From contig NZ_JBLUOA010000001.1 in NCBI RefSeq assembly GCF_048060095.1, positions 682,001 to 746,000 of the forward strand: a stretch of DNA of 64,000 bases. Reading direction: 5' to 3'. The translations under genes were made by a program, and so were the position numbers. Source of the stretch: JBLUOA01 sp048060095. Its GTDB lineage: Bacteria; Pseudomonadota; Alphaproteobacteria; Rhodobacterales; Rhodobacteraceae. Under the pieces are notes generated by a model. It saw only the letters and a list, made by a program, of their open reading frames with translations, was not told the DNA's origin and searched no databases. Below are positions 7,727 to 15,127 of the stretch, piece after piece (the stretch's first letter is position 1; every line of letters starts with the position of its first letter).

Positions 7727-9109
7727 ATGACCACGACACTTAAATGTATCTCTCCGATCGACGGTTCGGTTTACGCCGAACGCGAAACGGAAGAATTCAA
7801 ATACGCCAAATTCAACGTGGCGCAGGCGCTCGCGGCCAACGCAGGCTGGCGGCTGACCCCGCTAGAAGACCGTATCCGGCTGGTGATGGATGGCGTCCGC
7901 CGTCTGGGAGAGTTGAACGACGAAATCGTGCCGGAACTTGCGCATATGATGGGCCGACCGGTGCGCTATGGCGGAGAGTTCGGCGGCGTCAACGAACGCG
8001 CGAGTTATATGGCAGAGATTGCGAGAGGCGCGCTGGCCGACACCGTTCTGGAAGACAGCGACCAGTTCCGCCGCGTCATCAAACGCGAACCGCATGGCGT
8101 CGTGTTGGTCGTTGCGCCGTGGAATTACCCCTACATGACCGCGATCAACACCGTCGCCCCGGCGCTGATCGCCGGGAATTCGGTGATCCTGAAACACGCA
8201 ACACAAACCCTGCTGGTCGGTGAACGCATGGTTGCCGCGTTTATTGAGGCTGGCGTGCCGGAGCTCGTGTTCCAAAACATCTTTCTGGATCACAGCACTA
8301 CATCCGCCCTGATCGCCGACAACAACTTTGACTTCGTGAATTTCACTGGTTCCGTCGGTGGCGGCAAAGCGATGGAACAAGCCGCGGCGGGCACCTTCAC
8401 AGGCGTCGGGCTGGAGCTTGGCGGCAAAGACCCCGGCTATGTCTGTGAGGATGCGGACATTGACGCCGCCGTCGACACGCTGATCGACGGCGCGATGTTC
8501 AATTCGGGCCAATGTTGTTGTGGGATTGAACGGATTTACGTGCATGAATGCGTCTATGATGCCTTCGTCGAAAAGGCAGTTGAGGTTGTGAAAGGCTACA
8601 AGCTCGGCAACCCGCTGGACCCGGAAACAACGCTCGGGCCGATGGCGAATATGCGGTTCGCCGAAGAGGTCCGCGCCCAGATTGCCGAGGCGGTCGCGAT
8701 GGGCGCGAAGGCGCATATTCCAACCTTCGCCGAAGATGATGGCGGCGCCTACCTGACCCCGCAAATCCTGACGAACGTGAACCACAACATGCGCGTCATG
8801 CGGGACGAGAGCTTTGGCCCCGTTGTCGGGATCATGAAGGTCGCGGACGATTCCGAAGCGCTGGAGTTGATGAATGACAGCGAATTTGGCCTGACCGCGT
8901 CAATCTGGACGCAGGATGTCGAGCGGGCAGAGATGCTCGGTTCAATCCTCGAAACCGGCACGGTTTTCATGAATCGCGCAGATTATCTGGACCCTGCGCT
9001 GTGCTGGACAGGGTGCAAGAACACCGGGCGCGGCGGCGCGCTTAGCACAATCGGGTATCACAATCTGACGCGCCCCAAATCCTATCATCTAAAGAAGGTT
9101 ACGAAATGA
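7727..9109 (+). CDS. NAD(P)-dependent aldehyde dehydrogenase
   Basis: A 460-residue aldehyde dehydrogenase. The Rossmann cofactor site includes VVAPWNYP (128-135) and FTGSVGGGKAM (206-216). The general base is the glutamate of LELGGKDPGYV (229-239), and the nucleophile is the second cysteine of GQCCCGIERI near residue 264. DESFGPVVGIMK lies in the C-terminal part, so all active-site elements are intact. ATG 7727 was preferred over the TTG two codons upstream. It overlaps the alcohol dehydrogenase gene by 4 bases (ATGA). In context it would oxidise the aldehyde made by that alcohol dehydrogenase, for example a gamma-glutamylated aminoaldehyde, to its acid. Confidence 0.93.
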   Translation: MTTTLKCISPIDGSVYAERETEEFKYAKFNVAQALAANAGWRLTPLEDRIRLVMDGVRRLGELNDEIVPELAHMMGRPVRYGGEFGGVNERASYMAEIARGALADTVLEDSDQFRRVIKREPHGVVLVVAPWNYPYMTAINTVAPALIAGNSVILKHATQTLLVGERMVAAFIEAGVPELVFQNIFLDHSTTSALIADNNFDFVNFTGSVGGGKAMEQAAAGTFTGVGLELGGKDPGYVCEDADIDAAVDTLIDGAMFNSGQCCCGIERIYVHECVYDAFVEKAVEVVKGYKLGNPLDPETTLGPMANMRFAEEVRAQIAEAVAMGAKAHIPTFAEDDGGAYLTPQILTNVNHNMRVMRDESFGPVVGIMKVADDSEALELMNDSEFGLTASIWTQDVERAEMLGSILETGTVFMNRADYLDPALCWTGCKNTGRGGALSTIGYHNLTRPKSYHLKKVTK

Positions 9110-10251
9110 CACTCGTTGGAAACTGGTCATATCCCACGGCAATCAAATTTGGCGCGGGCCGGATCAAGGAACTGGCCGAGGCGTGCGCACAGGCCGGGAT
9201 CAAGAAACCGCTGCTGGTAACCGACAAGGGGCTTGCCAACCTGCCGATCACCCAGCAGGCGCTGGACGTGTTGGAAGGTGCGGGATTGGGCCGCGCGCTG
9301 TTTGCCGATGTTGACCCAAACCCGAACGAACGCAACCTCGGCGCGGGCGTCGTGGCCTTCAATCAGGGACGGCATGACGGGGTGATCGCGTTCGGCGGAG
9401 GCTCCGGCCTCGACCTTGGCAAGATGGTTGCGTTCATGGCGGGCCAGACCCGCCCGGTTTGGGATTTCGAGGATGTCGGTGATTGGTGGACCCGCGCGGA
9501 TGCCGACGCCATCGCGCCCATCGTCGCCGTGCCAACGACGGCCGGAACAGGGTCAGAGGTTGGGCGTGCCTCGGTCATCACCAATTCTGAAACGCATGTG
9601 AAAAAGATTATCTTTCATCCGAAAGTGCTGCCGACCGTGGTGATCTGCGATCCGGCGCTGACCGTCGGGATGCCGAAATTCATCACGGCGGGCACGGGCC
9701 TCGATGCCTTCGCCCATTGTGTCGAAGCCTATAGCAGCCCGCATTTCCACCCGATGAGCCAAGGGATCGCGCTGGAAGGGATGCGGTTGGTGAAGGACTA
9801 TCTGCCCCGCGCCTATGACGACGGAACCGATATCGAAGCCCGCGCCCAGATGATGAGCGCGGCGGCAATGGGCGCGACTGCGTTCCAAAAGGGTCTAGGT
9901 GCGATCCACGCGATGAGCCACCCGATCGGCGCGATTTACAACACCCACCACGGGACAACGAACGCGGTTTGTATGCCCGCGGTGCTGGCCTTTAACGCGG
10001 ACGCCATCCGGGATCGGTTCGATCATGCCGCGGCTTATCTGGGTATCGACGGCGGTTTCGACGGATTCTGCGCCTTCGTTCAAAGCTTCAACGATGCGCT
10101 CGGCATCCCACGCAAGCTGTCGGAACTGGGCGCGGGATCGGACAGGATCGAGGAGTTGGCCGACATGGCGCTGGAAGACCCCAGTTGCGGCGGCAACCCG
10201 GTGACGTTGACCAAAGACAACGTCAAAGCACTGTATGAGGCCTGTATTTGA
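9106..10251 (+). CDS. Iron-containing (type III) alcohol dehydrogenase
   Basis: A 381-residue group III alcohol dehydrogenase. The NAD site is FGGGSGLDLGKM (97-107) and the PTTAGTGSEVG signature is at 143-153. The metal ligands are in their canonical spacing: Asp200, His204, His268 and His282, the last in YNTHHGTTNAVC. It starts inside the aldehyde dehydrogenase stop (ATGA), so it is the last gene of the tightly coupled amidohydrolase-TRAP-ligase-ALDH-ADH run. The family oxidises small alcohols reversibly. Here the likely substrate is the hydroxyl group of a gamma-glutamylated amino alcohol; this is inference from neighbours. Confidence 0.93.
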   Translation: MTLVGNWSYPTAIKFGAGRIKELAEACAQAGIKKPLLVTDKGLANLPITQQALDVLEGAGLGRALFADVDPNPNERNLGAGVVAFNQGRHDGVIAFGGGSGLDLGKMVAFMAGQTRPVWDFEDVGDWWTRADADAIAPIVAVPTTAGTGSEVGRASVITNSETHVKKIIFHPKVLPTVVICDPALTVGMPKFITAGTGLDAFAHCVEAYSSPHFHPMSQGIALEGMRLVKDYLPRAYDDGTDIEARAQMMSAAAMGATAFQKGLGAIHAMSHPIGAIYNTHHGTTNAVCMPAVLAFNADAIRDRFDHAAAYLGIDGGFDGFCAFVQSFNDALGIPRKLSELGAGSDRIEELADMALEDPSCGGNPVTLTKDNVKALYEACI

Positions 10252-10293
10252 TGTGGGGCCGAAGCAGTCGAAAGCCGCTAATTGGCAAACTGT

Positions 10294-10321
10294 CATATGG
10301 CCTTTTCAATTTGGCTATATG
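10294..10321. promoter_or_regulatory. Imperfect inverted repeat upstream of the ABC operon
   Basis: CATATGGCC (10294-10302) and GGCTATATG (10313-10321) match in 8 of 9 positions as an inverted repeat around a 10-base AT-rich spacer. It lies in the 281-base space before the binding-protein gene and could be an operator. No binding protein can be named from sequence; the GAAAATAT repeats of the RpiR region are not present here. Confidence 0.35.
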
Positions 10322-10532
10322 CGCGAACGGACCGCATGAATTTGAATTGGCGGAAAAAAAAGATTCTGAGGTCGGGGGCTGAGGGGGTTACACTTCTCCG
10401 GTTCCTGATAGGCGGGCGCTTGCGACTCAGGCCGACGGGGAGGTCGGCGTTGCGCCTGTCCGACAAAGATAAGAACGACCCGGCACATCTGTGATCGGGA
10501 GGAGACTGAAGCCAACCAAGGGAGAACTATAA

Positions 10533-11681
10533 ATGACAAAGAAACAAAACGGGATGAAAGGCGGCCTGTCCCGCCGTGCTCTGCTGAAAAGCGGCGCGGT
10601 GACGGGGGCGGCGGCGCTTGCCACACCGGCGCTGGTGCAAAACGCGCTTGCCTCATCGGGTGAGATCAACATTCTGATGTGGTCCGACTACCTGCCGGAA
10701 AAGTTCATCTCGGACTTTGAGGCCGCGTCTGGGATCACGGTGAATTATACCGGTATCGGCTCCAACGAAGAAATCATCAACAAGATGAAGGCGAATAACG
10801 GTCAGGGTTTCGACATCGTGTCGCCCACCAACAACCGTTCGCTTCAGTGGGGGCCGCTTGAACTGCTGCAACCGTTCGATATGGCGAAAGTGCCAATCGA
10901 CAAGGTGAACCCGGCAATGTCGCGTATCGGCACGGATGCTTGGAACTTCGACAACAAGGGATCGCACTGGCTGCCGCATATCTGGGGCACCGAAGGCATC
11001 GGTTGGCGCGTGGACCAATGGGCACCAGCCGGGGACGCGCCAAGCTATGGCGACGTCTGGTCCGAAGAAAATGCTGGCAAGACGATGGGGCGTCCGCACT
11101 CCATGATGCTGGGCGCGGGCCTTTACATGGAAGCGTCGGGCGAGATGGACCCGGGCTCCGTCTGGGCGGCGTATGAAAGCGAAGAGAAGATGCGCGAAGT
11201 GTGGGGCCAGATCACCGACTGGTGTATCGCCCGCAAGGATCGCATCAAACTGCTTTGGAACGATGCCGATACGCAGAAGAACGGCCTGCTGAACGACGGT
11301 GTGATCGTCGGCCAGACATGGGACGGTCCGCCGCTTGCGCTGAAAGCACAAGGCGAACCTGTGACCTACCAAGCCCCGGTCGAAGGGTCGATGGCCTGGG
11401 TTGACGGTATATCGATGCCCGTTGGTGCCGCGAATATCGATCAGATCTATGCGTTCATCGAATTCGCGTATCAGGCGGAACCGGCTGGCGTTGCGATTGA
11501 CAGCCACGGCTATAACTCGCCTGTGCTCGGGGCCGATACGTTCTCTGGCGATGTCTACAAGACCAACTTTGCCGAAGCGTATCCGGGCGACTCTCTCGCC
11601 AACCTCAACCCGTGGCCGGCTGAGGCACCGTGGTATGCGGCGACGCGAACTGAGTTCGTCAACAAGTTCAAGAGCGCCTGA
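10533..11681 (+). CDS. Spermidine/putrescine-type ABC transporter binding protein
   Basis: A 382-residue extracellular solute-binding protein of the PotD/PotF family. The N-terminus carries a Tat pattern (LSRRALLKSG, residues 12-21) with cleavage after ALASS. The mature start EINILMWSDYLPEKFISDFE is the classic PotD opening, and VDGISMPVGAANIDQIYAFI near 290-310 is the C-terminal domain signature. It captures a cationic amine-like solute in the periplasm for the permease pair downstream. An AGGGAGAA ribosome site precedes the ATG. A hairpin after the gene separates it from the ATPase gene. The ligand may be a polyamine or the amino alcohol of the adjacent pathway. Confidence 0.92.
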   Translation: MTKKQNGMKGGLSRRALLKSGAVTGAAALATPALVQNALASSGEINILMWSDYLPEKFISDFEAASGITVNYTGIGSNEEIINKMKANNGQGFDIVSPTNNRSLQWGPLELLQPFDMAKVPIDKVNPAMSRIGTDAWNFDNKGSHWLPHIWGTEGIGWRVDQWAPAGDAPSYGDVWSEENAGKTMGRPHSMMLGAGLYMEASGEMDPGSVWAAYESEEKMREVWGQITDWCIARKDRIKLLWNDADTQKNGLLNDGVIVGQTWDGPPLALKAQGEPVTYQAPVEGSMAWVDGISMPVGAANIDQIYAFIEFAYQAEPAGVAIDSHGYNSPVLGADTFSGDVYKTNFAEAYPGDSLANLNPWPAEAPWYAATRTEFVNKFKSA

Positions 11682-11704
11682 TAGCGCGTTTTTTGAAACA
11701 GCGA

Positions 11705-11729
11705 TCCGACCCCTGAGAACGGGGTCGGA
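11705..11729 (+). other. Intercistronic hairpin after the binding-protein gene
   Basis: TCCGACCCC (11705-11713) pairs perfectly with GGGGTCGGA (11721-11729) across a 7-base loop. No T-run follows. It sits between the binding-protein gene and the ATPase gene, the usual place for a stem that protects the upstream message and gives excess binding protein. Confidence 0.65.
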
Positions 11730-11809
11730 CATTTGCGACGTGCATGGCTGACGGGGACAGATCATGCACAAAATAAAGCGCATCAAAATAAAGCCGGGGA
11801 GAAGACGGA

Positions 11810-12922
11810 ATGAGCGCAGGCGTTGGGGTCGATCTGGAAAACCTGTGGATACGGTTTGGCGATTTTGTTGCCGTCCAGGACGCGAATGTGAACATCAAGG
11901 GCGGCGATTTCTTTTCGTTCCTGGGGCCGTCCGGCTGCGGTAAGACGACGATCTTGCGCGCCGTGTCAGGGTTTCTTGAGCCGAGCGAGGGCAATGTCCT
12001 GATCGGCGGCAATAATATGAAGGGCATCGGCCCAAACAAGCGCCCAACCGCGCTGATTTTTCAGAATCTCGCGCTGTTTCCGCTAATGAAGGTTTGGGAA
12101 AACATCACCTTTTCGATGGAGATCAAGGGCGCCAGTGCCGCCGAGCGCCGCAAACGCGCGGATGAGCTGTTGGATATGATCGCGCTGCCGGAGCAGGGGG
12201 ACAAGCTGCCGTCGGAACTGTCAGGCGGGCAGAAACAGCGCGTCGCGATCGCGCGAGCCTTGTGTGCCGAACCCGACGTGCTGCTGCTGGATGAGCCGCT
12301 TTCGGCGCTCGACCTCAAACTGCGCCAGCACATGCGGACGGAGCTTCGCGAAATCCAGAAGCGTGTTGGAATTACCTTCATCTACATCACCCACGATCAG
12401 GGAGAGGCGCTGACGATGTCCGACAGCGTCGCCGTGATGAAGGCGGGGGTGATCGACCAGATCGCGGATGGCAAGACGATCTACAACGATCCTGCGACGC
12501 CATTCGCAGCCTCTTTCGTCGGGGAAAACAACGTGTTCCGGGGCACAGTCAGCGCGGTGAACGGCGACATGGCGATGATCGCAACGAACCGGTCCGGCAA
12601 CCTCTTGTCGCGCATCGCAACAGCGCAGCAAGGCAAGCTGAACGTCGGCGACAACGCGATGTTGTTCATCCGGCCCGAAGCGCTTTCGATTGCCGACGCC
12701 GGTGCCGAGGGCGACCACTTCGTCACCGGCAATGTCCTGAACGAAGAATTTGAGGGCAACGTCTACAACATCTTCATGGAAGGTGACGGCGGCAAACAGA
12801 TCAAGGTCTCCATCCCCAACCTTGGCCAGTCCAGACGATCCTCGGTCGGATCGAAACTGACGCTGGAATATGATGCACAGAACGCCGTGGCGATGCCCTT
12901 CGGCGATCTGGCAACGGAATAG
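11810..12922 (+). CDS. Spermidine/putrescine-type ABC transporter ATPase (PotA type)
   Basis: A 370-residue ATP-binding subunit. Walker A is GPSGCGKTT near residue 42, the signature is LSGGQKQRVAIARAL near 140, Walker B is VLLLDEPLSALD, and the switch histidine is in ITHDQGEAL near 195. Residues beyond about 280 form the TOBE regulatory domain (VMLFIRPEALSI-like stretch NAMLFIRPEALSI). It powers uptake through the two permeases that follow. Ten bases separate it from the first permease gene. Confidence 0.94.
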   Translation: MSAGVGVDLENLWIRFGDFVAVQDANVNIKGGDFFSFLGPSGCGKTTILRAVSGFLEPSEGNVLIGGNNMKGIGPNKRPTALIFQNLALFPLMKVWENITFSMEIKGASAAERRKRADELLDMIALPEQGDKLPSELSGGQKQRVAIARALCAEPDVLLLDEPLSALDLKLRQHMRTELREIQKRVGITFIYITHDQGEALTMSDSVAVMKAGVIDQIADGKTIYNDPATPFAASFVGENNVFRGTVSAVNGDMAMIATNRSGNLLSRIATAQQGKLNVGDNAMLFIRPEALSIADAGAEGDHFVTGNVLNEEFEGNVYNIFMEGDGGKQIKVSIPNLGQSRRSSVGSKLTLEYDAQNAVAMPFGDLATE

Positions 12923-12931
12923 GGGGCCGCC

Positions 12932-13849
12932 ATGAAACGCCCCAAGTTCCTTAAAGAATATTATCTTCGCAACGGGCCTGTCATGGGGACGATCCTGCTT
13001 GTGCTCGTCGTCTTCTGGACGGTCGGCCTGATTATCCTGCCGCAGCTATCGATGCTGGATTACTCGTTCCGCGACTATCTGCCATCGGGTGAGGTCGGCG
13101 AATACACGATCAGCAATTACAAGCATTTGATTTACGGCGCCGAAGGGTCGGGGGATTCCTACAACCGCGTCGACCTTGCGGTTTTTGCCCGAACGATCAT
13201 CGCGGCGATGCTGGTCACGATCTTCAACCTCATCATTTGCTACCCCCTTGCCTATTACCTTGGGCAGTCAAAGGGGATGGGGCATATCCGATACCTCGCG
13301 CTGCTTTTGATTATCCCCTACTGGATCAATGAGATTTTGCGCGCTTTCGCCCTTCGGATCATTTTCGGCGATAGCGGAGTCATCAATACGGTGCTGATGG
13401 CCATTGGCCTTTACGATCAGCCCTATGATTTTGTGCGGGCGGATATCGCGCTCTACGCCGGGCTTGGGTATGCCTATATCCTGCTGATGATCTTCCCGAT
13501 CTATAACGTGATCGAAAGCCTCGACCATAATCAGATCGAAGCGGCGCGCGACCTTGGCTCTCCTTGGTGGCGGATACACTGGCGGGTCGTCATTCCCTAT
13601 GCGAAACCGGGCATCTCGTCAGGCTGCACGATGGTCTTCATGCTGTCGGCAGGCGCGCTGGCCGCGCCGCAAATCCTTGGCGGCCCGTCGAGTCTGTGGT
13701 TCACGCAAATCATCTATGACTGGTTCAACTCCGGAGGCAACTGGGCGCAGGGCGCGGCCTATGCGATGGTCCTGCTGGTGTCCTGTATCCTGATCGTGCT
13801 GGCCTTCATGCGACTGTTCAAGGTCAACATGGGGGATATCGGGAAATGA
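12932..13849 (+). CDS. ABC transporter permease (PotB type)
   Basis: A 305-residue inner-membrane permease of the binding-protein-dependent (MetI-like) family with six helices. The cytoplasmic coupling loop reads IEAARDLGSPWWRIHWRVVIP near residues 194-214, the EAA motif that contacts the ATPase. It overlaps the second permease by 4 bases (ATGA), so the two are co-translated and form a heterodimer. Confidence 0.93.
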   Translation: MKRPKFLKEYYLRNGPVMGTILLVLVVFWTVGLIILPQLSMLDYSFRDYLPSGEVGEYTISNYKHLIYGAEGSGDSYNRVDLAVFARTIIAAMLVTIFNLIICYPLAYYLGQSKGMGHIRYLALLLIIPYWINEILRAFALRIIFGDSGVINTVLMAIGLYDQPYDFVRADIALYAGLGYAYILLMIFPIYNVIESLDHNQIEAARDLGSPWWRIHWRVVIPYAKPGISSGCTMVFMLSAGALAAPQILGGPSSLWFTQIIYDWFNSGGNWAQGAAYAMVLLVSCILIVLAFMRLFKVNMGDIGK

Positions 13850-15090
13850 GCAATTCCATCCTCCGCATCAGCCTTTGGGTCTATCTGCTGATCTTCTTCG
13901 CCTACCTGCTTGGACCGCTTGTGATCATGAGCGTAACAGCCTTCAACTCCTCCGCCTTTCCGCGGGCCGCGCCGTGGGAGTGTTTGACGTTTGAGTGGTT
14001 CACGGCGTTGTTCAACGATGCGCGTATCCTGAACGGTATCAAGAACAGCATCATCATCGGCCTTGGCACCGTTGTTCTGTCAGTCGCGATGGGCTTGGCC
14101 GGGGCGCTGATCCTGACGCAGATCTGGCCGAAATTGCGGGCGAGTTACTACACGCTCGTCATCGCGCCGATCCTGATTCCGGGCGTTGTGCTTGGCATTT
14201 CAACGCTGGTGTTCTGGGACCGGGTAAACCGGTTTTTAGGCCTCGGGCCGGATAGCTTTCTGTCGAATGGGCTGTTCCTGACCATCATCGGTCAATCGAC
14301 CTTTATCGCGTCCTATTGCATGTTGGTCCTCGTCGCGCGGCTTCAGCGATATGACCTCGCGCTGACCGAGGCCGCGCTTGACCTTGGTGCGACGCACACG
14401 CAAGCGTTTCGCAAAATCCTGTTGCCGTTCATGCGACCCGCGATTGCGTCGGCGGCGGTGCTGGCGTTCCTCGCGAGTTTTGAGAATTACAACACGACGA
14501 CATTCACCTTTGGCGAATATCCGACCCTGACAATTGAGCTTTCGCAGAAGGTGCGCTACGGCATCACGCCTGCGATTTCGGCGCTGGCCTTTATCATCGT
14601 TGTTCTGACCGTCTTTGCCGCTTTGATGCACGAGGCGAACTCGCGCCGGAAAGCGTTGGGTATGGCCGATCAAAAGACTGTTGGAGCGGTATCGAAGGGC
14701 TTTAAGCTCCCGAGGTTCCTAAGCGGCAATCCGGCCGCGATTGCACTTGTGCTTCTGTCGATCGTGACGATCACAACCATTGGCACCGCAACCGCCTACA
14801 GCCCGGCGCAATGCAAAGCGAATGTGTTGGAGGAGAAGCGTCTGGAAACCCAGCGCCGGATCGAAGAACTGCGCAGCCGGAGGGAGTCGCAAGGCGGCGC
14901 GGCTAGTGACGCCACGACCACGACGCCCCGAACCGGCGGATCGAACAACAGCGGCTTCGGTGGTGTGTTCGACCCCGGCAGCCTGTCTGGTGGCGGAGAA
15001 TCCGATGCGGACACAGAGACGGAGAGTGACAGCAACGACTCCGGCTTTGGTGGCGTTTTCGATCCGGGGAACCTGTCGACCAACAACTAA
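13846..15090 (+). CDS. ABC transporter permease (PotC type) with long C-terminal tail
   Basis: A 414-residue permease. Residues 1-270 are an ordinary PotC-type domain with the EAA loop TEAALDLGATHTQAFRKILL (174-193). The remaining 145 residues are unusual. They hold a further hydrophobic segment (296-316), a charged helix with coiled-coil character (EEKRLETQRRIEELRSRRE, 329-347), a Ser/Thr/Gly-rich linker, and two copies of SGFGGVFDPGxLS (369-381 and 399-411) separated by an acidic stretch. Usual PotC length is about 260-290. If the canonical domain has six helices with both ends in the cytoplasm, the seventh helix would place the tail in the periplasm; that topology is inference. No frameshift is evident: the frame stays open and codon use stays normal. 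Confidence 0.9.
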   Translation: MSNSILRISLWVYLLIFFAYLLGPLVIMSVTAFNSSAFPRAAPWECLTFEWFTALFNDARILNGIKNSIIIGLGTVVLSVAMGLAGALILTQIWPKLRASYYTLVIAPILIPGVVLGISTLVFWDRVNRFLGLGPDSFLSNGLFLTIIGQSTFIASYCMLVLVARLQRYDLALTEAALDLGATHTQAFRKILLPFMRPAIASAAVLAFLASFENYNTTTFTFGEYPTLTIELSQKVRYGITPAISALAFIIVVLTVFAALMHEANSRRKALGMADQKTVGAVSKGFKLPRFLSGNPAAIALVLLSIVTITTIGTATAYSPAQCKANVLEEKRLETQRRIEELRSRRESQGGAASDATTTTPRTGGSNNSGFGGVFDPGSLSGGGESDADTETESDSNDSGFGGVFDPGNLSTNN

Positions 15091-15098
15091 ACGTGCGA

Positions 15099-15127
15099 CC
15101 CCGCGTCAGCTATGGCGCGGGGCCTTT
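15099..15127. terminator. Convergent hairpin at the end of the ABC operon and sulfatase gene
   Basis: CCCCGCG (15099-15105) and CGCGGGG (15116-15122) form a 7-base stem followed on the plus strand by CCTTTAT. The left arm lies just outside, and the rest inside, the 3' end of the convergent sulfatase gene. It is a modest candidate terminator for the ABC operon. Confidence 0.45.

Noticed and set aside
10653..11786. A 377-codon minus-strand frame opposite the Pot-type binding protein
   Set aside because: Antisense shadow; no start context and no family likeness.
13846..15090. Frameshift or gene fusion as cause of the long permease tail
   Set aside because: The frame is continuous, codon use is normal, and no separate start or ribosome site marks a second gene; I keep it as one protein but list the tail as a finding.
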